NCBI RefSeq assembly: GCF_002934325.1
Contig: NZ_PTIV01000004.1
Span: 124,001 to 188,000 of the forward strand
Source of the DNA: Marinobacter persicus
Lineage (GTDB): Bacteria > Pseudomonadota > Gammaproteobacteria > Pseudomonadales > Oleiphilaceae
Direction of reading: 5' to 3'
Length of the DNA stretch: 64,000 bases
Under the pieces are notes generated by a model, which worked only from the letters and a program-made list of their open reading frames with translations, made no database searches and had not been told where the DNA came from. The position numbers and the translations under genes were made by a program. Below are positions 48,583 through 57,991 of the stretch, in pieces; positions within the stretch are counted from its first letter, which is position 1; each line of letters opens with the position of its first letter.

Positions 48583-48768
48583 ATGGATATCAATGAGTTA
48601 CGCGGCATTCACACCTTTTTTGTAATGGCGGTTTTTTTGGGAATCGTCTGGTGGGCCTACAGCGCCCACCGCAAGAAAGCTAACGACGAGGCGGCGCACC
48701 TGCCCTTCGACGACGAAGAAGTGGAAAAGCGTACTCTCGAACAGGAAAAAACGGAGAAGAAACAATGA
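48583..48768 (+). CDS. ccoQ: Cytochrome c oxidase cbb3-type subunit IV CcoQ
   Basis: A 61-residue single-helix subunit that stabilises the complex. The helix is FFVMAVFLGIVWWAYSAH (residues about 12-29) followed by a charged cytoplasmic tail. Its stop overlaps the ccoP start (ATGA). Size and position are as expected for CcoQ. Confidence 0.95.
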   Translation: MDINELRGIHTFFVMAVFLGIVWWAYSAHRKKANDEAAHLPFDDEEVEKRTLEQEKTEKKQ

Positions 48769-49658
48769 GTACCTTCTGGAGCATCTGGATCAGTGTGATC
48801 GTGCTCGGTACCGTTTTCGGCTGCTGGTGGCTGCTCTACGCAACTCGCAAAAGCCAGACGACCGATACAGAAACCGATCGTACAATGGGCCATTCTTTCG
48901 ATGGCATCGAGGAATACGATAACCCACTGCCCAAGTGGTGGTTCTATCTGTTCCTGGCAACTTGTATCTTTGCGCTGGGTTACCTGGCTCTGTATCCGGG
49001 CCTGGGCAACTACAAAGGTCTGCTGGGCTGGACGTCCGCAAACCAGTGGGAAGCCGAAATGGCTGACGCGGAAGACAAGTACGGCGAGATCTACGCGCAG
49101 TTTGGCAAAACGCCCATCCCTGAACTGGCCAAGAACGAAGACGCCATGAAAATTGGTCAGCGCCTGTTCGCCAACAACTGCTCCGTGTGCCACGGCACCG
49201 CAGCACGCGGCCAGGTGGGCTTCCCCAACCTGACCGATAACGATTGGCTCTATGGCGGCTCACCGGAGCAGATCCACACGACCATCACTCAGGGTCGTAT
49301 GGGCAACATGCCTGCCAAGGGTGTTATGCCGAGCATGACCAATGAACAGGTCAACCAGGTAGTGAACTATGTCCTGAGCTTCAGCGGTCGTGAAAAAGAC
49401 GCCGAAGCTGCTGAAGCGGGTGCCCAGGTATTCGCCCAGGCATGTTCCGCCTGTCACGGTCCGAACGCCAAAGGCAACCAGGCCATGGGCGCTCCGAACC
49501 TGACCGACAACGTGTGGCTGTATGGTTCCACCTACGAGTGGATCAAGGAAACCGTCATGAACGGTCGCCAGAACCAGATGCCTGCACAGGAGGGTCGTCT
49601 TTCCGACGATCAGATTCAGATTGTATCGGCTTACGTTTACAGCCTGTCACAAGACTGA
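48765..49658 (+). CDS. ccoP: Cytochrome c oxidase cbb3-type subunit III CcoP (diheme)
   Basis: CcoP receives electrons and carries two c hemes. The 297-residue protein has two N-terminal membrane helices (about 5-25 and 58-78), and heme sites CSVCH at 139-143 and CSACH at 227-231, each followed by an MPA axial-methionine motif (NMPAKG, QMPAQEG). Translation is coupled to ccoQ. A GC-rich hairpin follows its stop before ccoG. Confidence 0.98.
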   Translation: MSTFWSIWISVIVLGTVFGCWWLLYATRKSQTTDTETDRTMGHSFDGIEEYDNPLPKWWFYLFLATCIFALGYLALYPGLGNYKGLLGWTSANQWEAEMADAEDKYGEIYAQFGKTPIPELAKNEDAMKIGQRLFANNCSVCHGTAARGQVGFPNLTDNDWLYGGSPEQIHTTITQGRMGNMPAKGVMPSMTNEQVNQVVNYVLSFSGREKDAEAAEAGAQVFAQACSACHGPNAKGNQAMGAPNLTDNVWLYGSTYEWIKETVMNGRQNQMPAQEGRLSDDQIQIVSAYVYSLSQD

Positions 49659-49667
49659 ATCGGACCC

Positions 49668-49686
49668 GGCCGGGGCAATCCCGGCC
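49668..49686 (+). terminator. Hairpin after ccoP (attenuator or partial terminator)
   Basis: GGCCGGG-GCAAT-CCCGGCC is a perfect seven-base-pair stem beginning nine bases after the ccoP stop. The tail TGGTCTTCTC is T-rich but broken, so partial termination or mRNA processing between ccoNOQP and ccoGHIS is likelier than a full stop. A weaker stem (CCTGTA and TACAGG at 49700-49726) follows. Confidence 0.5.
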
Positions 49687-49794
49687 TGGTCTTCTCAACC
49701 CTGTATCTGCCGCTGGCGGGTACAGGCTTGAGGGGATCAAGCAGACCTGCCAAGAAGGCCCGCTCCCAGCATTACCACTCTCCGGGAGGTACCC

Positions 49795-51228
49795 ATGAGC
49801 AACGAGATACCGGTCAAGCAAGTTGACCCGTCGTCCGATCCTTCCAATAAAAAGAAACAGCCAGAAACTGTCGACCTTTACGCCAGCCGTAAAAAAATCT
49901 ACGTCAAGGAAGTCAAAGGCTTCTTCCAGCGAATCCGGAATGTCAGCCTCATGGTGCTCATGGGCATGTACTTCCTCTTTGTCTGGCTGACGGTTGATGG
50001 CCAGCCACTTATTCATTTCGACCTGCCTGCACGGGAGTTCCACCTGTTTGGGCTGACCTTCTTCCCGAAAGACTTCTTCCTGCTTTCGGGCATGCTGATT
50101 ATCTGCGCCTTTGGTCTGTTCTTCATTACCACACTGTTTGGTCGTGTCTGGTGTGGTTATACCTGCCCTCAAACCGTCTGGACCTTTGTCTTTATGTGGA
50201 TCGAGGAAAAGGTTGAAGGCAGCCGCAACAAGCGGATGAAGCTCGACAAGAGCCCCAACACCCGCGAGAAAATCACCAAGAAAGGCATCAAGCATGCACT
50301 ATGGCTGTTTGTAGCTCTGGCGACTGGCCTGACATTTGTCGGTTATTTCTACCCAATCCGCGAATTGATTGGGGATATCGCCACTCTGGACGCCAACGGC
50401 TGGGCCTATTTCTGGGTCGGCTTTTTCACCGTCGCCACCTATCTGAATGCCGGCTGGATGCGCGAGCAGGTCTGTTTGTACATGTGCCCGTACGCCCGAT
50501 TCCAGTCGGTCATGTTCGACCCGAATACCCGTGTGGTCTCCTATGATCCGAACCGGGGCGAGCCCCGCGGCAAACGCAAAAAGGGCGTCGACCCCGCTCA
50601 GGTTGGTTTGGGCGATTGCATCGACTGCGAACAGTGCGTACAGGTCTGCCCGACCGGCATCGATATCCGCGACGGCCTGCAATACGAGTGTATTGGCTGC
50701 GCCCTGTGTATTGACGCCTGCGACCAGGTGATGGATAAAATGGACTATCCTCGCGGCCTGATCCGCTATACCACCGAAAACGAGCTGGAGGGCAAAACCT
50801 CCAAGCTGTTGCGCCCCAGGACCTTTGGTTACGGTGCGGTACTTACCGCGATGATTGGCGCGGTTATCTTCATCGTCGCCAGCCGGGTGCCGGCACAGAT
50901 GGACGTGTTGCGTGATCGGGGCGCACTGTACAGCTTTAACGGTGAAGGCCGAATCGAGAACTCCTACACCATCAAGATTCAGAATATGTCAGAGGTACCG
51001 CAAACCTTTGTACTGTCTGTTGAAGGCCTGAAAGACATGAGAATTATCACCGATACCACGGTCAAGGTCGCAAGTGGCGAGAATCGCTCTTTGCCGACCG
51101 TTGTCGATGTGCCGCCGGAGTCAATCCAGAGCACCAACAGCGATATTCGCTTTATTGCCACATCACAAACCGATTCTTCACTGATTCTGGAAACTGAAAG
51201 CCGGTTTGTTGGTCCAAGGGCACGTTAA
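49795..51228 (+). CDS. ccoG: Cytochrome c oxidase accessory protein CcoG (FixG/RdxA)
   Basis: CcoG is a membrane iron-sulfur protein shown in Rhodobacter to reduce copper for cbb3 assembly. The 477-residue protein has about five membrane helices, a CGYTCPQTVW motif, two 4Fe-4S sites (CIDCEQCVQVCP and CIGCALCIDACDQ near 280-310) and a C-terminal immunoglobulin-like periplasmic domain. GGGAGG precedes the ATG. It starts the assembly half ccoGHIS. Confidence 0.97.
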   Translation: MSNEIPVKQVDPSSDPSNKKKQPETVDLYASRKKIYVKEVKGFFQRIRNVSLMVLMGMYFLFVWLTVDGQPLIHFDLPAREFHLFGLTFFPKDFFLLSGMLIICAFGLFFITTLFGRVWCGYTCPQTVWTFVFMWIEEKVEGSRNKRMKLDKSPNTREKITKKGIKHALWLFVALATGLTFVGYFYPIRELIGDIATLDANGWAYFWVGFFTVATYLNAGWMREQVCLYMCPYARFQSVMFDPNTRVVSYDPNRGEPRGKRKKGVDPAQVGLGDCIDCEQCVQVCPTGIDIRDGLQYECIGCALCIDACDQVMDKMDYPRGLIRYTTENELEGKTSKLLRPRTFGYGAVLTAMIGAVIFIVASRVPAQMDVLRDRGALYSFNGEGRIENSYTIKIQNMSEVPQTFVLSVEGLKDMRIITDTTVKVASGENRSLPTVVDVPPESIQSTNSDIRFIATSQTDSSLILETESRFVGPRAR

Positions 51229-51263
51229 CCGGATTCAAAGTCACTAACAGAGATTGACTAGTA

Positions 51264-51779
51264 ATGAGTGAAAACGCACCCGTTGCGCCATGGTATCGTC
51301 AGCCCTGGTTCTGGTTTCTGACCATTGCCCCGATTGCAACCATTATCTATGGCATTTTCTTTATCATCGTTGCCAGCAGCATCGACGATTCCATGGTCTC
51401 TGACAGCTACTCCAAGGACGGACGGGCAATCAACATGGCCATCGCCCGGGACCAGCGAGCCCAGGACATGGAAATCGCCGGCATGCTCGACTTCCGTGGT
51501 CGCGACGCCGAGCTGTCGCTGGAAACCAAAGAGGGGCCGGCCGACTTCCCTTACCTGGTGCTGCATCTTTACCACCCGACCCTAGCGGAGAAAGACCGCA
51601 CCATCCAGTTGCAGAAGCTGGCCAATGGTGAGTATTCCGGCCAGATCCATGGCAACCTGGACGGGCGCTGGTATTACGACCTGAAGGGCCCCACCAATGA
51701 ATGGCGGGTGAAAGGTGAGCTGTATTTGCCATCCAGGGACGCGATCGCCATTAAGGCCCAAGACACAGCGAAAGAGTGA
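51264..51779 (+). CDS. ccoH: Cytochrome c oxidase accessory protein CcoH (FixH)
   Basis: CcoH (FixH) is needed for stable cbb3 assembly. The 171-residue protein has one N-terminal membrane helix (FWFLTIAPIATIIYGIFFI, about 13-31) and a periplasmic beta domain with LVLHLYHPTL and GRWYYDLKGPTNEWRVKG near the end. Its stop overlaps the GTG start of ccoI. Length is normal for the family. Confidence 0.93.
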   Translation: MSENAPVAPWYRQPWFWFLTIAPIATIIYGIFFIIVASSIDDSMVSDSYSKDGRAINMAIARDQRAQDMEIAGMLDFRGRDAELSLETKEGPADFPYLVLHLYHPTLAEKDRTIQLQKLANGEYSGQIHGNLDGRWYYDLKGPTNEWRVKGELYLPSRDAIAIKAQDTAKE

Positions 51780-54223
51780 CTTCCCTGAACTGCTTTCACT
51801 GCGGGGAGCCAGCGGATGGCGATCCCCCGATCACCCTTGAGCTGGACGGACAACAGCAGCATTTCTGCTGCCAGGGGTGCAAAGCCGTTTGCCAGACCAT
51901 CCACCAGGAGGGGCTGACCGGCTTTTATGATTTCCGGACCGAACCGGCGGTGACGCCAAGAGAACTGACCCGGTCGGAACTCGAACGCTTGCGGGAGCTG
52001 GACCACCCCCTGGTCCAGCAATCGTTTGTCGTCCCGGTCAAGGGCGGCGAAGAAGCACAGCTTCTCATTGGCGGCATTACCTGCGCAGCCTGCATCTGGC
52101 TACTTGAAAACCACATGAAACAGCAGCCGGGTGTGTTGAGTTTTACCGTCAACCACACCACCCAGCGGGCACGACTGGTCTGGGCCAAAGATCAGGCCCG
52201 CCTGAGCGATCTGCTCATCGCCATACACGAACTGGGATACACCGCGCGCCCTTATCAGGCCGACGAGGCTGAACAGGCACTGAAGGCCGAACACCGGTCC
52301 ATGCTGATTCGCCTCGCGGTAGCCGGCATTGGCTCATTCCAGAGCATGATGCTGGCGTTTCCGCTGTATTTCGAGCTGATAAACGATCTGTCCGCCGAGT
52401 TCATTGGCTATTTCCGGTGGTTCAGCCTGATCGTGGCCACACCGGTGGTGCTGTACAGCGCCCGGCCATTTTTCCGCAACGCCCGGCGCGACCTGATGTC
52501 CCGGCATCTGACCATGGACGTTCCGGTAGCCATTGCCATTGGCCTGGCCTTTGGCGCCAGCGCCTGGGTCACGGTGTTCGGTGGCGAAGAAGTCTATTTT
52601 GAGTCGGTGTGTATGTTCACCTTCTTCCTGCTCCTGGGTCGTTATGTCGAGGTGCAGGCCCGCTACCGGGCCGGACTGACCGGCAACGCGCTGGCTGGCT
52701 TCCAGCCCTCGGTGGCCGCATTGATTCGTGAGGGTGAGGCCGACATCGTCCCCATTCACGAGGTAAAAGCCGACGACGTAATCCGTGTACGCCCTGGTGA
52801 AACCCTGCCGGTGGATGGCGAAATCGTTTCCGGAGAATCCACCCTCAACGAGGCCGCCCTGACCGGAGAGTACCTGCCCGAGTCCCGGGGACCGGGCGAT
52901 ACCGTGCACGCCGGCAGCGTAAATGGCGAGAACCCTCTGCAAGTGCGGGTAGTCCGCGCCGGAGCCCAGACGCGTCTTTCCGGTATTCTCCGGGTACTGG
53001 ACCGGGTGCAGGCGGAAAAGCCTCCGGTCGCGCGCATGGCCGACCGGATTGCCGGCAAATTCGTGGGCCGGGTCCTGATTCTTGCCCCCGTGGTCTGGAT
53101 TGGCTGGTGGCTGGCCGGAGCCCATAACGCCTTTGATATTACCCTCTCGGTATTGGTGGTCACCTGCCCCTGCGCCCTGTCGCTGGCAACCCCCACAGCC
53201 ATCACTTCGGCTACCGTGCGTTTGAGAAAGCTCGGGTTTCTGCCCACCCGGGGGCACACTCTCGAATCGATGAACTCCATCGACACCGTAGTTTTCGACA
53301 AAACCGGCACCCTGACCCGTGGTGAGCTGAGCCTCACCGGCAGTCACACCGTCGGTGAACTTGATGCCGAAACCTGCCAGAAGATAGCAGCGGGCCTGGA
53401 AAAACACTCCGAACACCCGATTGCCAAAGTGTTTCATGATTACTCGTCGGTCTCGATCACTGACGTGACCAATCACCTAGGTGGAGGCCTTTCCGGCAAA
53501 TACCAGGGTCAGCCGGTGTTCATTGGTCACCAATCCTTTGTCGCCAGCCACACCATTGCGGCGGCTCCTGACAGCCAGCCGACCAGCGGCATGCAGATCT
53601 GGCTGGCTACTGATCAGCAATGGCTGGCCAGTTTCCAACTGGACGATCGAATTCGTGACGATGCCCTGAACGCAGTCCAGGCATTGCAACAGGCCGGCAT
53701 CCAGACGATCCTGCTCAGCGGCGACCGTTCAGGGCATGTGCAACATGTGGCAGGGCAACTGGGCATTGACCAGGCCATCGGTGAGGCCTCCCCCGAGGAG
53801 AAACTGGACGTTCTTGAGGAACTACGCTCAAACGGTCATCAGGTGATGATGGTTGGGGACGGCCTGAACGACCTGCCGTCAATGGCCGGCGCCGGCATTT
53901 CCGTGGCCATGGGCACAGCCGCAGACCTCACCCAGTTAAAAGCCGATGCAGTGCTACTTAACGGCCAGCTGTATCAACTGGTCGAGGCACTGAAAACCAG
54001 CCAGCAGACCCGCCGAATTATCCGCCAGAATATGGTGTGGGCCTTCGCTTACAACCTCTGCGCCCTGCCTCTGGCGGCAGCGGGTCTGGTGTCGCCCTGG
54101 CTTGCCGCGATTGGCATGTCCGCCAGCTCACTGATTGTTGTGTTGAATGCACTCAGGCTCAGCCGGGTGCCCGGCAGGGAGCTACCCGTAACACCTGCCG
54201 TTGGCTCCGCCAGCACGGCCTGA
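51776..54223 (+). CDS. ccoI: Copper-translocating P-type ATPase CcoI (FixI)
   Basis: CcoI exports copper for insertion into the cbb3 oxidase. The 815-residue P1B-ATPase has an N-terminal cysteine-rich region (NCFHCGE, CCQGC), a heavy-metal domain with C103-A-A-C106, eight membrane helices, the metal path C464-P-C466, phosphorylation site D508 (DKTGTLT), and GDGLNDLPSM. The GTG start overlaps the ccoH stop. The FixI-type cysteine N-terminus and operon place distinguish it from CopA. Confidence 0.97.
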   Translation: MTSLNCFHCGEPADGDPPITLELDGQQQHFCCQGCKAVCQTIHQEGLTGFYDFRTEPAVTPRELTRSELERLRELDHPLVQQSFVVPVKGGEEAQLLIGGITCAACIWLLENHMKQQPGVLSFTVNHTTQRARLVWAKDQARLSDLLIAIHELGYTARPYQADEAEQALKAEHRSMLIRLAVAGIGSFQSMMLAFPLYFELINDLSAEFIGYFRWFSLIVATPVVLYSARPFFRNARRDLMSRHLTMDVPVAIAIGLAFGASAWVTVFGGEEVYFESVCMFTFFLLLGRYVEVQARYRAGLTGNALAGFQPSVAALIREGEADIVPIHEVKADDVIRVRPGETLPVDGEIVSGESTLNEAALTGEYLPESRGPGDTVHAGSVNGENPLQVRVVRAGAQTRLSGILRVLDRVQAEKPPVARMADRIAGKFVGRVLILAPVVWIGWWLAGAHNAFDITLSVLVVTCPCALSLATPTAITSATVRLRKLGFLPTRGHTLESMNSIDTVVFDKTGTLTRGELSLTGSHTVGELDAETCQKIAAGLEKHSEHPIAKVFHDYSSVSITDVTNHLGGGLSGKYQGQPVFIGHQSFVASHTIAAAPDSQPTSGMQIWLATDQQWLASFQLDDRIRDDALNAVQALQQAGIQTILLSGDRSGHVQHVAGQLGIDQAIGEASPEEKLDVLEELRSNGHQVMMVGDGLNDLPSMAGAGISVAMGTAADLTQLKADAVLLNGQLYQLVEALKTSQQTRRIIRQNMVWAFAYNLCALPLAAAGLVSPWLAAIGMSASSLIVVLNALRLSRVPGRELPVTPAVGSASTA

Positions 54224-54280
54224 TACCGTATCCGTTGTGGTCTCTGAACCTCAACTCACCCAGCTCAAGAGGAGTGTTGC

Positions 54281-54520
54281 GTGAAAATCGTCCTGATCCT
54301 GGTCCCCCTGATGCTGATTCTGGTGGCACTGGGGCTCCTCCTGTTTTCCTGGGCCGTCAAGAACGGCCAGTACGATGACCTTGATGGCCCCGCCCACCGG
54401 ATTCTCTATGACGACGACAAAGACATGATTCCGGACGAAGCCAAGACCGAGAAAAAGGAAACCGCCAGCTCGGAAGCCAGGCCCGAAGCCGACGACTCCC
54501 AGTCCGAGTCCAAGAGCTGA
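54281..54520 (+). CDS. ccoS: cbb3-type oxidase assembly protein CcoS
   Basis: CcoS is required for cofactor insertion into cbb3 oxidase. The 79-residue protein has one membrane helix (ILVPLMLILVALGLLLFSW, about 5-23), the family motif AVKNGQYDDLDGPAHRILYDDD and an acidic/serine tail. The start is a GTG with AGAGGAG upstream. It is eight bases before the TauE/SafE-like gene. Confidence 0.95.
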   Translation: MKIVLILVPLMLILVALGLLLFSWAVKNGQYDDLDGPAHRILYDDDKDMIPDEAKTEKKETASSEARPEADDSQSESKS

Positions 54521-54527
54521 TACCAGC

Positions 54528-55217
54528 ATGCAACCAGAGCTGTACCTCAGCTACTCCAGCGCGTTCCTCATAGGCCTACTGGGCAGTACCCACTGTCTCG
54601 GTATGTGCGGTGGTATCAGCGCGTCACTGTCCATGGCCCTACCGGTGGGCAAGGGCTTTCGGGTGCGTCAGACAATACTGCTGTTGGCATTCAACCTGGG
54701 CCGCATTGGCAGTTACGCACTGATCGCCACGCTGGTGGCACTGATCAGCACCAGTGCCGCCCGGCAATCCCAGACCGTGGGGCTGCTGTTGATGACCCTG
54801 GCGGGCCTGCTGTTGATCTTCATGGGACTGTCCATGGGGCAGTGGTGGCAGGGCATTCGTTTTGTGGAAAAAGTCGGCACCCCGGTATGGCGTCGGATCT
54901 CCCCGCTGACCAAACGGTTGTTGCCGGTCAATCACCTGGGGCAAGCGCTGGGGCTCGGTGCCCTATGGGGCTGGCTGCCCTGTGGCCTCGTGTACAGTAC
55001 GCTGGGCTGGGCGGCCTTGCAGCCCACGGTACCCTCGGCCGCCCTGACCATGGTGTTCTTCGGCCTGGGCACCCTGCCCTCCATGCTGGCGACCGGTTAT
55101 GCCGCGGGCTGGATCCGTGGGCTGAAGAGCAACCAGGGCTTTCGCAAGCTCAGCGGCATCCTGTTGATCCTGTTCGGACTCTGGACCCTACCGCTGCAGG
55201 CGTTCCTTACCCACTGA
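54528..55217 (+). CDS. Sulfite exporter TauE/SafE family membrane protein of the cco locus
   Basis: A 229-residue protein with about six membrane helices. It begins with a GLLGSTHCLGMCGGIS motif and has LGWLPCGLVYSTLGWA near 145, marks of the UPF/TauE-SafE group found right after ccoS in Pseudomonas and many others. The conserved cysteines in HCLGMCGG and PCGLVY suggest a metal or redox role, perhaps in copper or heme supply to the oxidase; this is inference. It closes the plus-strand cco locus, four bases from convergent ttcA. Confidence 0.88.
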   Translation: MQPELYLSYSSAFLIGLLGSTHCLGMCGGISASLSMALPVGKGFRVRQTILLLAFNLGRIGSYALIATLVALISTSAARQSQTVGLLLMTLAGLLLIFMGLSMGQWWQGIRFVEKVGTPVWRRISPLTKRLLPVNHLGQALGLGALWGWLPCGLVYSTLGWAALQPTVPSAALTMVFFGLGTLPSMLATGYAAGWIRGLKSNQGFRKLSGILLILFGLWTLPLQAFLTH

Positions 55218-55221
55218 AGGC

Positions 55222-56121
55222 TCAGATATTCAGCACGTCCAGCCGCTCGAAGTTCGGCTCCGGCTCCGCCGACTGGACGACCGCCTGGCGTTTACCGCCC
55301 AGTCTCTTGCCTTCCTTGAAATCATACAGGTCCGGATCGGCCAGATGTGAAGGCTCAACGTTGCACAATGCCCGGAACATGGTTTCCAGGCGGCCGGGGT
55401 GCTGCTTGTCCCATGTCTGGAACATGTCCTTGATCACCTGGCGCTGCAGGTTTTCCTGGGAGCCACACAGGTTACACGGAATGATCGGGTATTCCCGGAG
55501 TGTGGCATAGCGGGCAATGTCCTTCTCCCGGGCATAGGCCAGGGGGCGAATCACCGTATTGCGTCCATCGTCACTGTGCAGTACCGGCGGCATGGATTTG
55601 AGCTTGCCACCGTAGAACATGTTCAGGAAGAGGGTCTCCAGCAGGTCGTCCCGGTGGTGGCCCAGGGCGATTTTGGTCACCCCATGCTCCTCGGCAAAGT
55701 TGTACAGGATGCCGCGGCGCAGACGCGAACACAGACCGCAGGTGGTTTTTCCTTCCGGCACCTTTTCCTTCACGATGCTGTAGGTGTCTTTTTCGATGAT
55801 GTGATATTCGATGCCCATGGTAGACAGGTAGTCCGGCAGGATGTGCTCGGGGAAACCGGGCTGTTTCTGGTCCAGGTTCACCGCAATCACTTCAAAATCC
55901 ACCGGCGCGCTCTTCTGGAGATTCAGCAGAATATCGAGCATGGCGTAGGAATCTTTGCCACCCGACAGGCAGCACATCACCTTGTCACCCGCCTCGATCA
56001 TGGAAAAATCGGCAATCGCCTGACCTACTTCGCGGCGCAGACGTTTCTGTAGTTTGTTCAGCTCCAGTTTCTGACGGCGCTCTTGTTCGGAAACCGGGGT
56101 CTGTTGGGCTTGGGCTGTCAT
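55222..56121 (-). CDS. ttcA: tRNA 2-thiocytidine synthetase TtcA
   Basis: TtcA thiolates C32 of certain tRNAs with an iron-sulfur cluster. The 299-residue protein has the PP-loop [13 protein letters not shown] and the paired cysteines in [13 protein letters not shown] and the PCNLCGSQ motif downstream. The frame reaches 56166 only with a TTG; I choose the ATG at 56121, which gives the usual TtcA length. It is convergent with the cco locus. In several relatives ttcA lies near fnr, which is absent here. Confidence 0.96.
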   Translation of the reverse strand: MTAQAQQTPVSEQERRQKLELNKLQKRLRREVGQAIADFSMIEAGDKVMCCLSGGKDSYAMLDILLNLQKSAPVDFEVIAVNLDQKQPGFPEHILPDYLSTMGIEYHIIEKDTYSIVKEKVPEGKTTCGLCSRLRRGILYNFAEEHGVTKIALGHHRDDLLETLFLNMFYGGKLKSMPPVLHSDDGRNTVIRPLAYAREKDIARYATLREYPIIPCNLCGSQENLQRQVIKDMFQTWDKQHPGRLETMFRALCNVEPSHLADPDLYDFKEGKRLGGKRQAVVQSAEPEPNFERLDVLNI

Positions 56122-56259
56122 CGCTGGAAATCCGCTCCTGCACACTTGAGGATTTAAGGTGGGCAATTATACGCACGCAAGATGCTCAGTGACAGGAGAT
56201 AGGTCTTTGTGCGGATACGGGGACTTTCAAGCAGGTGCTGGCTGACATACCATGAGCGG

Positions 56260-56925
56260 ATGTCACATTCACCGTCAGAACCCACACATTCGCCGGAAAA
56301 TCACTCCGACTCGTCCCAAGAGAGCTGGCTTGAGCAACAGGTACAACACCTCCTGGTTGCCGCAGAGCACGAGCTCCGGGCTCAGGGCCCACTCGGGCTG
56401 AGTGAACTGGCACTGATCAAAGCCCTGCAGGGCGACCGTTGGCAGTTAATCGGCCCGGTTAATTTCATGGAGCCGGACAAGCTCTACCCGGTGCATTTCC
56501 TGCTGTTCCATACTCTCTACCGGCTGCGGGACCAGTTGGCCGCCGACGGTGAAGCCCTGGTTATTTCCCCCCTGAGGATCAGCATATTGCCCCAGAAAGA
56601 CTCCGTTGATCAGACCCTGCCGGGCGAGGAGGACAAGCTCCGGGCCTTCTACCTGGACCTGTCCCAGTACTTCATGTCGAACGGCGATATCCAGGGCATG
56701 ATGGACAACTTCTGGGCCGGCATGCCGCCCGCTCGGCCCGAGGTCAGTGTGGCCACCGAGGCAGCAGAAACCCTGGGGTTTGATGCACTGCCCGCCAGCT
56801 TTGCCCAGGTCAAACAAGGATTCCGACGGCAGGTCATGCGCGCACACCCGGACCGGGGTGGCAGCACAGAAGAGGTGCAGAAACTCAACGAGGCCTTTTC
56901 CGTCCTGAAAGCCCATTACGCGTGA
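56260..56925 (+). CDS. DnaJ-related protein (DnaJ-related N-terminal domain plus J domain)
   Basis: A 221-residue protein whose C-terminal 55 residues form a J domain with HPD at 196-198 (MRAHPDRGGSTEEVQKLNEAF). The N-terminal part matches the DNA-J related domain (GLSELALIKALQGD, YPVHFLLFHTLYRLRDQL). It should stimulate a DnaK-type chaperone; the client is unknown. The longer frame from 56209 is less likely than the ATG at 56260. It precedes the deacetylase gene by 24 bases. Confidence 0.87.
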   Translation: MSHSPSEPTHSPENHSDSSQESWLEQQVQHLLVAAEHELRAQGPLGLSELALIKALQGDRWQLIGPVNFMEPDKLYPVHFLLFHTLYRLRDQLAADGEALVISPLRISILPQKDSVDQTLPGEEDKLRAFYLDLSQYFMSNGDIQGMMDNFWAGMPPARPEVSVATEAAETLGFDALPASFAQVKQGFRRQVMRAHPDRGGSTEEVQKLNEAFSVLKAHYA

Positions 56926-56949
56926 CGCCCAAAGACAGGATTACGTAAC

Positions 56950-57984
56950 ATGAAATCATTTCTGAAAATCACCGCATTATCGGCAGCAGCCACGCTTTGC
57001 TTAACAGCCACGCCAATTCAGGCAGACCTGGTGGTACTGCAATACCATCACGTTGATGACAGTACTCCCCGTTCCACCAGTACCTCTCCTTCGCTGTTTC
57101 AGAAGCAACTGAAGCTGGTTGACCAATTGGGTCTGGAAGTCGCACCGTTGCTGCCTGCAACCCGCGCCGCACTGAAGGGGGAAGGACCCGAGAGCAATCA
57201 GGTGGCGATTACCTTTGATGATGCCTACGAATCGGTCTATCACACGGCCGCCCCACTGCTGGCCGAGCTTTCGCTGCCTTACACCATATTCGTCAATACC
57301 GAGGCAGTGGGCAGCCATGGTTACATGACCTGGCAGCAACTGGCCGAACTCAAGGACACCGGATTGGCGACCATTGCCAATCACAGCGCGGATCATGGAC
57401 ACCTGGCAAGAAAACCGGACGAGAGCCAGGAACACTGGAAACAGAGGGTGACGCAAAGCCTGGATCAGGCCCAGAGCGCCCTCAACCGGAAGCTGAACCA
57501 GTCCGTGCCCATGTTCGCCTACCCTTACGGCGAATTTGACCAGGCGCTTGAGCAAAAACTGGCGGACCGTGACTGGCTCGGGTTTGGCCAGCACTCAGGC
57601 GCGATAGGCCCCTACTCCCACGAAACCCGGCTGCCTCGCTTCCCCATGGCGGATGCCTACGGTCAGATCAAGAACCTCCGGGACAAACTGAAAAGCAAGG
57701 CATTCCCGGTGCCGGCCGACGAATTGCCGGACGGCGTTATTGACTCTAACCCGCCAACGCTTACCTTTGCACTCGGTGATGAGCTGTCCCGTCAGCGCCT
57801 GACCTGTTTCGCGTCCGGTTTCGGCCGAATCGACATTGATGTGGAGGGACAACAGGTTTCGGTTCAGGCGCCGGATGCCATCAGCAGCCGCCGTTTCCGT
57901 TACAACTGCACCCACCCTGCCGGTAACGGCAGCTACTACTGGCTGTCCCAGCAATGGCTCAATCTCGCAGCACCGGAGGACTAA
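56950..57984 (+). CDS. Exported polysaccharide deacetylase (CE4, NodB-like)
   Basis: A 344-residue secreted or periplasmic protein with a signal peptide (about 1-25, ending IQA). The CE4 domain shows the metal/catalytic motifs ITFDDAYES near 87 (DD), NHSADHGHL (H-x4-H) near 145, and FAYPYGEFD near 190. The C-terminal 100 residues form a beta-rich extension with two cysteines (about C290 and C322). Likely substrates are GlcNAc-containing polymers such as PNAG or peptidoglycan; which one is not decided. It follows the DnaJ-related gene closely. Confidence 0.88.
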   Translation: MKSFLKITALSAAATLCLTATPIQADLVVLQYHHVDDSTPRSTSTSPSLFQKQLKLVDQLGLEVAPLLPATRAALKGEGPESNQVAITFDDAYESVYHTAAPLLAELSLPYTIFVNTEAVGSHGYMTWQQLAELKDTGLATIANHSADHGHLARKPDESQEHWKQRVTQSLDQAQSALNRKLNQSVPMFAYPYGEFDQALEQKLADRDWLGFGQHSGAIGPYSHETRLPRFPMADAYGQIKNLRDKLKSKAFPVPADELPDGVIDSNPPTLTFALGDELSRQRLTCFASGFGRIDIDVEGQQVSVQAPDAISSRRFRYNCTHPAGNGSYYWLSQQWLNLAAPED

Positions 57985-57991
57985 CTGGGCG

